Assembly (NCBI GenBank): GCA_035282925.1
Contig: DATEUW010000028.1
Location: 1 to 23,457, forward strand
Reading direction: 5' to 3'
Source: ASMP01 sp035282925
GTDB taxonomy: Archaea > Nanobdellota > Nanobdellia > Pacearchaeales > GW2011-AR1
Length of the DNA stretch: 23,457 nt
Shown here: positions 6,094-14,145 of the stretch, piece after piece
Layout: each line of letters begins with the position of its first letter
Numbering within the stretch: the stretch's first letter is position 1
Notes under the pieces: model-generated
The model's input: the letters and a program-made list of their open reading frames with translations, nothing else
The model's database searches: none
What the model was told of the DNA's origin: nothing
Program-made: the position numbers and the translations under genes

Positions 6094-8439
6094 ATGAAAT
6101 TAAATTTTAGAAAAATATCTGCAATTGCATCGAGCGCTTTAATGCTTGGTATGACTGCAGGAATCGCAGCTGCTGCAAACTATCCAGCACCTTTCGTTGT
6201 TGGAGGCTCGCCTAACGTGGCCATTGTATATGGTTCTGGGGCAGCACTTTCAGACCAGACAGCTGCAGGAAACATCGCAGAAAGCCTTAGTGGATTTGTG
6301 ACAGGAGGTGGCTCTACAGCCACAGGCGGAGACTCTTTCAAGCTTGAAAGAACTTCTACCTTTTTCCATTTGGGAGACAACATAACAGCAGTTTACACAT
6401 CTGACATAGATGATGATGAATTGCCAGAACTTCTCGCTGAAGGATCATATACGGATGATGACAACGATGAATTCGACTTCACACAAAAAGTTGTGATTGG
6501 AGGAAATCTACAGCTGGGAATGTTTGAAGACAACGACTATGCTGAAGATGAGCCTACAATCGGATTCAGGATTCCTTCAGGAACAACTGTTTTGACATAT
6601 ACACTGGACTTTAACGATGAGCCATTGATAGAAGATTTACCAACTTCTGACCTGATGATAATGGGAAAAACATACTATGTTCTTTCCAACAGCACAAGCG
6701 GAGGAAATGTAATATTGACTCTGCTGGATTCTGCAGAAGAGTCTGTAGTGGATGAGGGCACAACTGCCACAGTTGCAGGACATTCTGTTGAGGTAACATA
6801 CATAAGCTCTACTGAGGTAAAGCTTACAATAGACGGTCAGACAACGAACAGCCTTTCAGAAGGAGATACACAGAAGCTTTCTGATGGAAGTTATGTAGGT
6901 ATCAAAGATATCTTGTTTAACTCCAAAGAAAATACTGTGAGCAGTGTTGAGTTCAGCATTGGATCGGGTAAGCTCAAGCTTACAAGTGGATCAGACATCG
7001 AGATAAACGACGATGTTGTTTCTGGGCTTAGCGCAACAATAACAAACACTAGCACGGCAACACTTTCAGACATCCAACTTGCCTGGGCTGCTGATGACGA
7101 TTTGTTCGTCACAGAAACCAGAAGCGAGACAATGCCTGGATTTGGTGCAATCAAGCTATCCTACGGAGGATTGACATATCCTGCTGTGGAGACCATAGAA
7201 GTTGAAAGAGGAGGAAGTCTTCATGCCGAACTTACGAATTTCCCGTTGAAAGATACAGAAGCAGACATACCTTTCTTGTATGGAACTACTGCCGGAAGTT
7301 TTGTAGGTATAGGTAAAGATGCTAACAGCAGGCTTATAACAGCTGTAACCGGAAGCAACATAACCTTTGATTCAGACACAGATGACTGGTTCGTTGCATC
7401 ATGGAATGATACTACAGAAGGAGTGTCTTACCTTATGAGAGCTAATAACTTCGTGCTTGATACTGTCAATGAGACAGATTTCGAATACCTGAAAGATGGT
7501 GTTTGGACGAAATTCAAAGATGGAGCTCAGGCAGGAGATACTTTCAGCATAGGAAATGTGGACCTAACTGTATATACGATTACAAGAACAGCCCATAGTG
7601 TATTAGTAGGCAGCACAAATGCTAATGTGAACTTTAACTCCCTTTATTCAAAAGAGGGTTTGAGAGTTCAGTTGCCTTTCGAGGGAGCAAACAACAGCGC
7701 TGCAGAGGGTATAGTTAACTTTACAGGTGCAACTGGTACCACAGGACACACCAATGTATCTTTCCATCTCGTAATGAGAGAGGAAGATAAAGATGAAAAT
7801 CTTGGAGTTATAGGCAGCGCAGCTGGAGACTGGATCAACTTAACAGTTGGATGGGATTCTGGTTCAACTGCACAGCCACAGGTAAATGCTGTAGGAACAT
7901 CAAACACCGATGCTACATCTACAGAAATTGGCGACACAGATGTTTTCAGGGACTTTACTTACTCTGCTTTGGCTACAGAAATGTTGTACGATCAGCCAAG
8001 CTCTGGTCAAAAGAGCGTCAAGCTGATGTACCATGGTGAAGAAGTAAAGGCCGATGTCTATATCGCGGCACCTAGCGTCAGTGTTGGCGGAGGAGGAGCC
8101 CTTGGAGATGTCCTTGTTACAGATTCAGAAGTAAGCTCAGTCAGTTCAAAGAACCTGGTAGTTGTTGGTGGAAGCTGTATTAATTCAGCTGCTGCCTCGC
8201 TAGTCGGTGGAGCTTATTGCGGGTCTGCATGGACAACTGCAACAGGCGTTGGAGCAGGACAGTTCCTGATAAAGGGATATGCTTCTTCAAGCGTAACAAC
8301 CAGAATGGCACTTCTTGTCGCTGGATGGGAGGCTGCAGATACGACAAATGCTGCAACCTACTTGAGAACACAGGCAGTTGACACGGGCAAAGAGTACAAA
8401 GGTACATCTGCAACACAGGCAACCCTTGTAGTATCCTAA
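6094..8439 (+). CDS. S-layer protein (MJ0822-like family)
   Basis: 781 residues. A signal peptide (about 1-28, ending AAAA) is followed by NYPAPFVVGGSPNVAIVYG and LSDQTAAGNIAESL, the typical start of the methanococcal-type S-layer domain, in which these N-terminal residues and the C-terminal part fold as one bipartite domain. The middle is beta-rich and acidic, with many Thr/Ser/Asn and several N-X-S/T sequons, suiting N-glycosylation. The C-terminal part, SKNLVVVGGSCINSAAASLV to LLVAGWEAADTTNAATYL, is the conserved closing half with two Cys. There is no C-terminal membrane helix. It forms the outer protein lattice of the cell. It is monocistronic: a long structured leader precedes it and a strong T-tract follows, fitting a highly expressed gene with special control. 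Codon use looks more selected than in neighbouring genes, which I judge only by eye. Confidence 0.93.
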   Translation: MKLNFRKISAIASSALMLGMTAGIAAAANYPAPFVVGGSPNVAIVYGSGAALSDQTAAGNIAESLSGFVTGGGSTATGGDSFKLERTSTFFHLGDNITAVYTSDIDDDELPELLAEGSYTDDDNDEFDFTQKVVIGGNLQLGMFEDNDYAEDEPTIGFRIPSGTTVLTYTLDFNDEPLIEDLPTSDLMIMGKTYYVLSNSTSGGNVILTLLDSAEESVVDEGTTATVAGHSVEVTYISSTEVKLTIDGQTTNSLSEGDTQKLSDGSYVGIKDILFNSKENTVSSVEFSIGSGKLKLTSGSDIEINDDVVSGLSATITNTSTATLSDIQLAWAADDDLFVTETRSETMPGFGAIKLSYGGLTYPAVETIEVERGGSLHAELTNFPLKDTEADIPFLYGTTAGSFVGIGKDANSRLITAVTGSNITFDSDTDDWFVASWNDTTEGVSYLMRANNFVLDTVNETDFEYLKDGVWTKFKDGAQAGDTFSIGNVDLTVYTITRTAHSVLVGSTNANVNFNSLYSKEGLRVQLPFEGANNSAAEGIVNFTGATGTTGHTNVSFHLVMREEDKDENLGVIGSAAGDWINLTVGWDSGSTAQPQVNAVGTSNTDATSTEIGDTDVFRDFTYSALATEMLYDQPSSGQKSVKLMYHGEEVKADVYIAAPSVSVGGGGALGDVLVTDSEVSSVSSKNLVVVGGSCINSAAASLVGGAYCGSAWTTATGVGAGQFLIKGYASSSVTTRMALLVAGWEAADTTNAATYLRTQAVDTGKEYKGTSATQATLVVS

Positions 8440-8657
8440 ATCCAAAAAAACTTTTTTTTCTTTTTTTATTTTTTCTTTTTTTTGACTCCTGGCGGAAGCC
8501 AGATTCTATTGTGAGAAGAGATTTTGTTTTTTGTTATAGAACAGGGAAATACTTTAATAGAAAAAACAGCGATTGATTTTAAATCATTGACAATTATTAT
8601 TGGCTATTAATATCAATTAAAAACATCAATTAAACTTTTAAACATCTTTTTACATGA
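8440..8657. other. Intergenic region after the S-layer gene
   Basis: 218 bp. It holds the T-tract terminator, one 5-bp GGAA-loop hairpin (8489-8502), AT-rich DNA, and a TATA-like CTTTTAAA at about 8634-8641 that would serve the next gene with a start near 8660. No gene seen. Confidence 0.5.
8452..8483 (+). terminator. Poly-T transcription terminator of the S-layer gene
   Basis: Four T-tracts of about 6-8 T each, broken by single C or A, begin 12 nt after the stop codon. Oligo-T runs are the intrinsic termination signal of archaeal RNA polymerase; this is the longest in the window and fits a very highly transcribed gene. A small GNRA-type hairpin (CTGGC-GGAA-GCCAG, 8489-8502) follows it. Confidence 0.75.
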
Positions 8658-9242
8658 ATGATAATGAGAAAAATAGTTTCTGCCGAAGACGAGGCGGAGA
8701 GGAAAAAGAGAAACCAGATAATTCTCGGAGTTTCTCTGGCTTTTGTAATGGTTGCAAGCACGATAGGATTTGCGCTTCAGAGCGGCGTTGGAAATGCCCC
8801 TTCTGACCAAATTTCAGGAAACGAGGTGGAATACAATGGCTTCAAGTTTGTCAACCAGAATGGCTTGTGGGTCTTGGGGAATTTTGTTTTTAAGTACACA
8901 CCGCAGCAGGTTCCGAACATCGGCTCTGGAATCAAGGATTTCGGCAATTATCAGGGAAAACCCGCCTATGTCTATTCTGAAGACGAAGGAGCAGAAATAG
9001 AGATAGCTGTAAATATTGGACAATTAGCGCAAAGGGTGCAGAGGGCATGCCCTGAAGATGTTATTTGCGAGTCAGGAGAAGATTTGCCTGTAAAAACCTG
9101 CAGCGATAACTTTATAATAATAAAAGAGAGTAATACAAGTAGCATAAGACAGGAGAATAACTGTGTCTTCATTGAAGGTCAGAAAGAAGAGTTGACTGCA
9201 CTCGCTGACCAGTTCTTGTTCAAAACATTCGGAATCAGATAA
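8658..9242 (+). CDS. Single-pass membrane protein, first of a paralogue-like pair
   Basis: 194 residues. A short charged N-terminus (EDEAERKKRNQ) precedes one membrane helix (IILGVSLAFVMVASTIGFAL). The outside domain of about 150 residues begins VEYNGFKFVNQNG, has Cys near 123, 128, 140 and 155, and ends LADQFLFKTFGIR. A second ATG two codons on (8664) fits the distance to the TATA-like element equally well. The next gene starts 5 nt after the stop and shares this plan (basic N-terminus, one helix, xEYxGxxF at the start of the ectodomain, a Cys-bearing strand, and a closing helix). They are probably co-transcribed and may form a complex at the membrane. I do not recognise the family. Confidence 0.7.
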   Translation: MIMRKIVSAEDEAERKKRNQIILGVSLAFVMVASTIGFALQSGVGNAPSDQISGNEVEYNGFKFVNQNGLWVLGNFVFKYTPQQVPNIGSGIKDFGNYQGKPAYVYSEDEGAEIEIAVNIGQLAQRVQRACPEDVICESGEDLPVKTCSDNFIIIKESNTSSIRQENNCVFIEGQKEELTALADQFLFKTFGIR

Positions 9243-9247
9243 AGACA

Positions 9248-9943
9248 ATGGCAAAAAGAAGAAGAAAAGAAGTTATTAAAAAAGAGACTAAAGATAAAGA
9301 GGGGATTAGCAAAGAGGAAGAAGCAAAGGCGCAGAAAAAAATTCTGAGAAACATACTGATAGGAATTGGCATCCTTCTCATAGGGATTTTTTTGTTTGTA
9401 ATCATATCAAATTCCTTGAGCAGGTTCGAATACAGGGGGGTTGATTTTGAAATAGTAAGATTCTGTGACGCGGGGCCTCCTTGCCTGGTGACATACAGGA
9501 CAAGCCTGCCTGTAAAAACCGATGGGAAAAACGCGGTTATTTCAACACCATCAGAAAAAAATGCTGATTATAATTTTTATTTTAGAAATGACCCAAGAAA
9601 GCTTGATGTAGATTTCAACGGGACTCTGCGTTTCGCAGATGATATGGTCTTAAATGCAGATAAAAATTTTGATTCATTGTGCGAAGAAAATGGGATAGCT
9701 GCAGGTAATTTTAATTTATTATACAGAATCCTAGGAACCAGAGTTATCAGGGATGAAAATGCTACCTGCGATTCTTTAGGAAGATACGTGCTTGTAGAAG
9801 TGAAATCGGGGAACATGACAAAAATAGAACAATTTGGCACTGCATGCTATGATATATACATAAAAAACTGCGAGATTCTAGAAGGAACAGAAAGATTCAT
9901 GTTTGAAACATTGGTCAAGGTTAATGAGGCTTTGAAAGAGTAA
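9248..9943 (+). CDS. Single-pass membrane protein, second of the pair
   Basis: 231 residues. A very basic N-terminus (MAKRRRKEVIKKETKDKEG) and a charged helix precede one membrane helix (ILIGIGILLIGIFLFVIISN). The ectodomain opens with FEYRGVDFEIVRFC, comparable to VEYNGFKFVNQNG in the upstream protein. It contains an N-D-P-R-K-L-D strand, four or five Cys (CDAGPPC, LCEENG, TACYDIYIKNC), and a C-terminal helix (FMFETLVKVNEALKE). The 5-nt spacing to the previous gene indicates one operon. It probably sits in the cytoplasmic membrane with its domain outside. Function unknown. Confidence 0.72.
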   Translation: MAKRRRKEVIKKETKDKEGISKEEEAKAQKKILRNILIGIGILLIGIFLFVIISNSLSRFEYRGVDFEIVRFCDAGPPCLVTYRTSLPVKTDGKNAVISTPSEKNADYNFYFRNDPRKLDVDFNGTLRFADDMVLNADKNFDSLCEENGIAAGNFNLLYRILGTRVIRDENATCDSLGRYVLVEVKSGNMTKIEQFGTACYDIYIKNCEILEGTERFMFETLVKVNEALKE

Positions 9944-10040
9944 AAAATTTTAATAAAAAAGCTGTTAAGAAGATGGTGGGGTAACTGTAATTGATTAATA
10001 ATCTTTAGGCTTTTATCAGATTAAAACTTAGGATTGTTTA

Positions 10041-10667
10041 TCATCTTGATCTCTTTTTGCTATCTTTAAAATTATTTTTCTTCTGTCTCAAGTAATATGC
10101 GAGAAGGAATATTATGGATAAGACTAATATGATTCCTGTGATAATTTTCAAGACTGGCTGGGCATTGCTTCCGAAGAAATACCCCACAAATATCAGGACA
10201 GCTGTCCAGATCCCTGCACCCAAGGAGGTGAAGAGTACGAATTTTCCCAAATTCATCCTGGCAAATCCTGCAGGCAGGGAAATTTCCTGCCTTACCAAAG
10301 GTATAAGCCTTCCAATGAAAGTCGTTATTTCTCCGTGCTTCTTGAAATAAAGGTCTGTTCTTTTCAGCGTTCCTTTATTCAGGAAAAGGAATTCCCCGTA
10401 TTTGTTGACAAGGAAATCCACTGTCTTTCTTCCCAGGAGTAGTGCAAGGTAAAAATTTATCAAAGCTCCGAGGATGCTTCCCAACAGTCCTGCAAAAAAA
10501 ACAGGGAAAAAAGACATTTCTCCTCTGGCAATCAGGGCTCCTGCAGGAATAAGGATCAGCTCGCTCGGAAACGGCACAAAAGAGCTCTCTATGGTCATCC
10601 CTATGAAAATCCCCAGATAACCGAGGCTGTTTATCAAAAGCAGGAGCGAGTCAATTATGGAAACCAT
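10041..10667 (-). CDS. DedA/VTT-family membrane protein
   Basis: 208 residues with the DedA (SNARE-associated, VTT) pattern: FVPFPSELILIPAGALIARG near the N-terminus, then GSILGALINFYLALLLGRK, then YFKKHGEITTFIGRLIPLVR with the conserved Gly-Arg-hydrophobic-Pro-x-x-Arg, followed by SLPAGFARM and a terminal set of helices. These conserved Glu, Arg and Pro residues lie in re-entrant loops. Family members act as lipid scramblases or flippases (for example of polyprenyl-phosphate or phospholipid) and in membrane homeostasis. The start lies 1 nt after the archaeosortase stop, so the two are co-transcribed. A lipid carrier role beside a lipid-linked sorting system is an attractive inference. The C-terminus is a short basic tail. 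Confidence 0.9.
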   Translation of the reverse strand: MVSIIDSLLLLINSLGYLGIFIGMTIESSFVPFPSELILIPAGALIARGEMSFFPVFFAGLLGSILGALINFYLALLLGRKTVDFLVNKYGEFLFLNKGTLKRTDLYFKKHGEITTFIGRLIPLVRQEISLPAGFARMNLGKFVLFTSLGAGIWTAVLIFVGYFFGSNAQPVLKIITGIILVLSIIFLLAYYLRQKKNNFKDSKKRSR

Positions 10668-10668
10668 C

Positions 10669-11199
10669 TTATCTCGTGTTTTTATATAAAAATTTTATAT
10701 CAGAATAAAACGGTATGGCTTTAATCTTAAAGGTCTTTACTTCTGCAAACCAGATCGCTACCACAAAAACAGTGCTCAAGGCATACCAGAAAATCCTGTG
10801 GGTTATGTCGAAAAAACTGGAACCAGAGACAGCAATTAAGCTTAAAATGAATATTCTTAAAATATTAACAGCCAAGAATACTAAAAATGATATGGCAATA
10901 AATTTAATTCTTTTATTAAATTTGATTCCGGGAGTTGACAGATTCAAAATCAAAAGCAAATAATATGCAGAGCCCGCTATGCAGGCTTCTATCAGTTCTA
11001 TGGAGATTGCCTGGTTTAGCAAAACAACATTATTATTCAGCAAGGAGGCATCATAAAAAATATTCAGGAGCCAGTAGACAGGATAAGATGTCAAAGGCGT
11101 GAATACAAGGTAAAACAGCCAGAGATTTGGGATTGCAACGAGGACAAGAATGAGGTATCTCAGAATAAGGTCCGATATGTTTCCTTTTTTCTTTTTCAT
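10669..11199 (-). CDS. Archaeosortase/exosortase-family membrane transpeptidase
   Basis: 176 residues, mostly membrane helices. The three catalytic signatures of the exosortase/archaeosortase superfamily are visible in order: Cys73 in IELIEACIAGSAYY, Arg115 in VNILRIFIL and His134 in DITHRIFWYA. In ArtA-type enzymes this Cys-Arg-His set cuts a C-terminal signal of surface proteins and transfers them to a lipid anchor. It is shorter than haloarchaeal ArtA, as expected for small DPANN forms. It has its own TATA box (11225-11232) and forms a two-gene unit with dedA. The gene just upstream on the same strand encodes a surface protein with a C-terminal helix and basic end, which is the obvious candidate substrate. 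Confidence 0.85.
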   Translation of the reverse strand: MKKKKGNISDLILRYLILVLVAIPNLWLFYLVFTPLTSYPVYWLLNIFYDASLLNNNVVLLNQAISIELIEACIAGSAYYLLLILNLSTPGIKFNKRIKFIAISFLVFLAVNILRIFILSLIAVSGSSFFDITHRIFWYALSTVFVVAIWFAEVKTFKIKAIPFYSDIKFLYKNTR

Positions 11200-11224
11200 T
11201 TTAAAAGATTATAAGAATTGATTA

Positions 11225-11232
11225 TTTATAAA
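11225..11232 (-). promoter_or_regulatory. TATA box of the archaeosortase-dedA unit
   Basis: TTTATAAA, centred about 30 bp before the ATG at 11199, so the predicted transcript starts about 5 nt before the start codon. It shows that the archaeosortase need not be read from the upstream surface-protein gene. Confidence 0.6.
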
Positions 11233-11296
11233 TTAGCATTCACAAAAAGTATTAAATGGAAAAAATGAGTTAAAATAAAGGTGTTATTTAAAAAAA

Positions 11297-12967
11297 TTAT
11301 TTCCTTGCAATTCTTACTGCGACAACTATTATTACTACGACTAGGATGATGTTTAGCAATCCAATGCCCCACAGGTACCAGTTTCCTTCTGTTATCAATC
11401 CGGTTATTCCTGCTCCTCTTCCGCTGATTGAAACAGTCACAGGCTGCCTTGCAAGCTGCCCCTCTGAAACAAGTTCAAGGAAAAATGTCCTGCTTCCTGC
11501 TGCGCCGTCATTCACATCCAAAGTCACAAGAACATTCCCTGATTCTCCTGCACCAAGCGTTAGACTATTTGTGTCTAGAGAGAAAGAAGATGCCCAGTCT
11601 TCAAACCCGGCTGCATTCAATGAATAAGTTTGCTGAGAATCACCAGTGTTAGTGACTGTTGCTCTTACAACTAGTTCCTGGCCTTCTCTTCCTCCAGAGA
11701 CTATGTTTGCAACGACAGAAACCTCGCCTTCACCGGCAGCTGCTCCGCAGCCTCCTGAAACTTGCAGAGGAACTGAAAATTCCGCAGGATCGTCATCAAA
11801 GTCGTTTTCATATAGATCATTATCTTCATCAAAAACCTCAAAGCTCAGCCTATGGGTTTTTTCTTCTGCATCTGAAGGAACAGAGAATGTTAATGAAACC
11901 TGTTGCCTGTCAAAGGCGTCTATGTCTCCAACTGCAATGTCTTCCCTAACTCCAAGTTCATTGTTAGTCACAAATACAGAGACCTCGTCTTGGTCGTTGT
12001 CCCCAATATTCCATGCATCTGCAGTTATTGTGACAGTCTCTCCGCACTGGACTGTTTCAGGTACATTGAAGTTATCAAGAATCACGAAGTCGCTTTCTAT
12101 TACAATGCTTGCTGTTTCAAAATCAGAAGCGCATGTCTCTGGTGATGTTGAATTATCGACTGTTCCTGTTGCAACAACGTAAAATCTGTAATGATCTCCA
12201 TCGCCAAGCTCATCCAAATCAACATCCATGTCGTCGTCTATGTTGAATGTGATTGTAAGTGTTTCCTCGTCTCCATCTTTAAGATTAATTTCATCTTCTT
12301 CGTCAAGGTCAATCACCCATTGGTTTTGTTCGGTGTCCCAAATACCCCACTCAACAGAGATGTCATCAATGTCATCATCTCCTTCATTTTCAACCTCCAT
12401 GTCAACTTCAATTTCCTCAAATGGGAACCATTCATCATCCTCTCCGAAGGTATTATACTGCATTCCATTGTTTGCGAAGTCTATTGACTTGATTCTAAGC
12501 TGTCCTGGGTTTCCGATTGCATTACATGCCATTATTTCTGCTGGTGCTGTTACTGTGACAGTTAGTGTCTGTGCTAATGGGTCCGCATCACCCGTAACAT
12601 CAGGCGTGTATGAACCAGTGTATGTTCCTGTAACTTGACTAGAAGGTACCGCGAATGTCAATGTCTGTGATGGTGTTGGAATATTAACAGTAGTAGTTTG
12701 AGTTGCGGGTGTAACAGAAGGTGTCACAGTGAAGTTTGTTGCTGGATTGCTTGTAAGTGTAAATGTTATAGGGGTTGCATAGTTAACTGCTGTGAGTGGT
12801 GTTGTATCTGAAGTCAATGTAAATACAACAGTTCCTTGGCTTCCCTGGCCTATAGATTGTGTTGCGCCAGAAGTGACTGTCAAAGTTGTAGTAGCACTAG
12901 CCATTCCCATTACCAAAACCAGCGCAAAAATGCTGAAAGCGAACAAACTTAATGATTTCAAACTCAT
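11297..12967 (-). CDS. Large surface protein with C-terminal membrane anchor (putative second S-layer component)
   Basis: 556 residues. The signal peptide (about 1-25) ends ASA. A Thr/Ser-rich beta domain follows (about 26-145) with many TVT and TPS runs, likely glycosylated or stalk-like. Next come a very acidic beta-sandwich (about 160-290, runs such as EGDDDIDD and DIDDDMDVDLDE), a second domain (about 295-410, DAWNIGDNDQDEVSVFV) and a third (about 420-520, VRATVTNTGDSQQTY) that look like CARDB/NEW3-type repeats. The C-terminus has GITGLITEGNWYLWG, a hydrophobic helix and the basic end RIARK. The acidic loops suggest calcium binding. It is the likely client of the archaeosortase next door, although TG rather than PGF precedes the helix, so the match to known sorting signals is only general. 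Confidence 0.8.
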   Translation of the reverse strand: MSLKSLSLFAFSIFALVLVMGMASATTTLTVTSGATQSIGQGSQGTVVFTLTSDTTPLTAVNYATPITFTLTSNPATNFTVTPSVTPATQTTTVNIPTPSQTLTFAVPSSQVTGTYTGSYTPDVTGDADPLAQTLTVTVTAPAEIMACNAIGNPGQLRIKSIDFANNGMQYNTFGEDDEWFPFEEIEVDMEVENEGDDDIDDISVEWGIWDTEQNQWVIDLDEEDEINLKDGDEETLTITFNIDDDMDVDLDELGDGDHYRFYVVATGTVDNSTSPETCASDFETASIVIESDFVILDNFNVPETVQCGETVTITADAWNIGDNDQDEVSVFVTNNELGVREDIAVGDIDAFDRQQVSLTFSVPSDAEEKTHRLSFEVFDEDNDLYENDFDDDPAEFSVPLQVSGGCGAAAGEGEVSVVANIVSGGREGQELVVRATVTNTGDSQQTYSLNAAGFEDWASSFSLDTNSLTLGAGESGNVLVTLDVNDGAAGSRTFFLELVSEGQLARQPVTVSISGRGAGITGLITEGNWYLWGIGLLNIILVVVIIVVAVRIARK

Positions 12968-12997
12968 TTTTCTGTAATCATTTTGGAGTTACTATGG

Positions 12998-13006
12998 TTT
13001 ATAAAG
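12998..13006 (-). promoter_or_regulatory. TATA box of the large surface protein gene
   Basis: TTTATAAAG on the plus strand (CTTTATAAA on the minus), about 35 bp before the ATG at 12967. The predicted leader is about 10 nt. Confidence 0.5.
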
Positions 13007-13053
13007 ATTTATATTTTCGAAAATATGGTTTTTTGTGATAAGATAGTGCTATT

Positions 13054-13088
13054 ATCCCGCTAATCAGCCAATCATCAAATTACGGGAT
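13054..13088. repeat. Inverted repeat between divergent genes
   Basis: ATCCCG (13054-13059) plus TAAT (13061-13064) are complementary to ATTA (13079-13082) plus CGGGAT (13083-13088): 10 pairs with one bulged C and a 14-nt loop. It sits between the divergent promoters of the surface protein and the small membrane protein, upstream of both TATA boxes, so it is better placed as a protein-binding DNA site than as an RNA hairpin. Confidence 0.4.
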
Positions 13089-13113
13089 TTTTCATTGACA
13101 AATTTCAGGAAAA

Positions 13114-13121
13114 TTTATATA
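13114..13121 (+). promoter_or_regulatory. TATA box setting the start of the small membrane protein gene
   Basis: TTTATATA, about 34 bp before the ATG at 13152. It lies inside the longer open frame that begins with TTG at 13095, so the longer version would not be transcribed in full. Confidence 0.55.
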
Positions 13122-13151
13122 TTTGAAAACTATATTATTTTATACAAAAAG

Positions 13152-13538
13152 ATGGTGATAAAAGCGAGGGAGAATTCTATCGGTGCATGGGCTTTTTTGG
13201 TAGGCGTTGTTCTGGCTATAATCATTGGTTTGTCGACAACTTTACTTCCGATTCCATCATTATCGCAATATAATGCTCAAATTTATTCAATACTTATAAT
13301 CTTAGGGCTTATTGTCGGTTATTTCAACATTCGTGCATCGGAATCGCAAACTTTTCTGTGGGCAGGCGCTATTTTGGTTATCGTAAGCAGATTTGGAATG
13401 GACAGCGTCACCGGCTCCCTGCTCGGAATAGGGATAGGTCCCACGGTTTCCTCTGTTTTTGCAGCTCTTCTGGCATTGTTCGTGCCTGCGACAATTGTGG
13501 TTGCATTAAAAACAGTCTTCTCTATAGCAAAGGTTTAG
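13152..13538 (+). CDS. Small four-helix membrane protein
   Basis: 128 residues from the ATG at 13152. Four hydrophobic segments are visible: AWAFLVGVVLAIIIGLS, IYSILIILGLIVGYFNI, FLWAGAILVIVSRFG and a Gly/Ala-rich last segment VSSVFAALLALFVPATIVVA. RASESQTFLW after the second helix and the Gly-rich linker GSLLGIGIGP are the only polar signatures. No catalytic motif is seen. It is monocistronic and divergent from the large surface protein. I recognise it only as a conserved-looking DPANN-type small membrane protein. Confidence 0.65.
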   Translation: MVIKARENSIGAWAFLVGVVLAIIIGLSTTLLPIPSLSQYNAQIYSILIILGLIVGYFNIRASESQTFLWAGAILVIVSRFGMDSVTGSLLGIGIGPTVSSVFAALLALFVPATIVVALKTVFSIAKV

Positions 13539-13654
13539 TTTGCTGTTAATATATAGCAGATGCAGATGTTAGTTAGCTGAAAATATTGTTCAAGGTAAGA
13601 AAAGTGTTATTTAGGTTATATTAAAAATAGTTAAAAGTATCTGTTAGAAAAATC

Positions 13655-14059
13655 TTAATCCCACCTGCTTGTGAACTCTTTCTTTTCGTCTTTTGGCTTT
13701 GGCATTGCTTCCTTGTGAATCTTGGCGAAAGAAGGGGTAACTATGACAACGTTCTCCCCAAAGCCAGCAATATTGCCCTCCATGGCGTCTGAAGTCTTTT
13801 TTATCTTGGAAATAGCCCTTTTGAGCTCAATCGGATCCCTTTGCCTGAGAGTCTTTATGTCAATGACAGCTATGGTGTATCCTTCCCTGAGGAAATTCAG
13901 TATATTATTTACTTCCTCATAATCCTTGAGGGCGAAAAGCTTCACAAAAACCTTCTGTTGTGTCTCTTCTTTTCCCAAATCTATCTCCAGATACTCGTTG
14001 CCAGCGTCCTCTCCGCCAGCAGATCTCGAGAATGCTCTTTTTATTGCATCGAAAACCAT
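13655..14059 (-). CDS. sepF: Archaeal SepF, FtsZ membrane anchor
   Basis: 134 residues. The start MVFDAIKRAFSRS is a short amphipathic helix, the membrane-targeting sequence of SepF. After a linker comes the SepF core (about 35-115): VKLFALKDYEEVNNILNFLR, the strand YTIAVIDIKTL, ISKIKKTSDAMEGNIAGFGE and the strand NVVIVTPSFAKI. Known archaeal SepF dimerises through this core, binds the FtsZ C-terminus and anchors the Z-ring. FtsZ is encoded 3.5 kb away in this window. A TATA box at 14081-14088 implies a leaderless transcript. The C-terminal tail (KPKDEKKEF) is charged and ends in Trp-Asp. Confidence 0.92.
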   Translation of the reverse strand: MVFDAIKRAFSRSAGGEDAGNEYLEIDLGKEETQQKVFVKLFALKDYEEVNNILNFLREGYTIAVIDIKTLRQRDPIELKRAISKIKKTSDAMEGNIAGFGENVVIVTPSFAKIHKEAMPKPKDEKKEFTSRWD

Positions 14060-14080
14060 AATAAATTTAACTTGCAGATA

Positions 14081-14088
14081 TTTATAAA
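14081..14088 (-). promoter_or_regulatory. TATA box of sepF
   Basis: TTTATAAA centred about 26 bp before the ATG at 14059, so transcription should begin at the start codon. Confidence 0.6.
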
Positions 14089-14145
14089 GATTTCGTAATT
14101 ATTTTGTATATATTTTTTCAGGTTTTTTCCCGACGTTATTCAAAA

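Noticed and set aside
8489..8502. GGAA-loop hairpin after the S-layer terminator as an intrinsic terminator or small RNA.
   Set aside because: Only 5 bp, located after the T-tracts and not before them; archaeal termination does not need it.
11646..12638. Long plus-strand open frames opposite the large surface protein gene.
   Set aside because: They are Ser-rich shadows produced by the Thr/Asp/Glu codons of the minus-strand gene; no promoter or start site fits.
13095..13151. Longer start (TTG at 13095) for the small membrane protein.
   Set aside because: The TATA box lies inside this stretch, so it would not be transcribed; ATG at 13152 is preferred.
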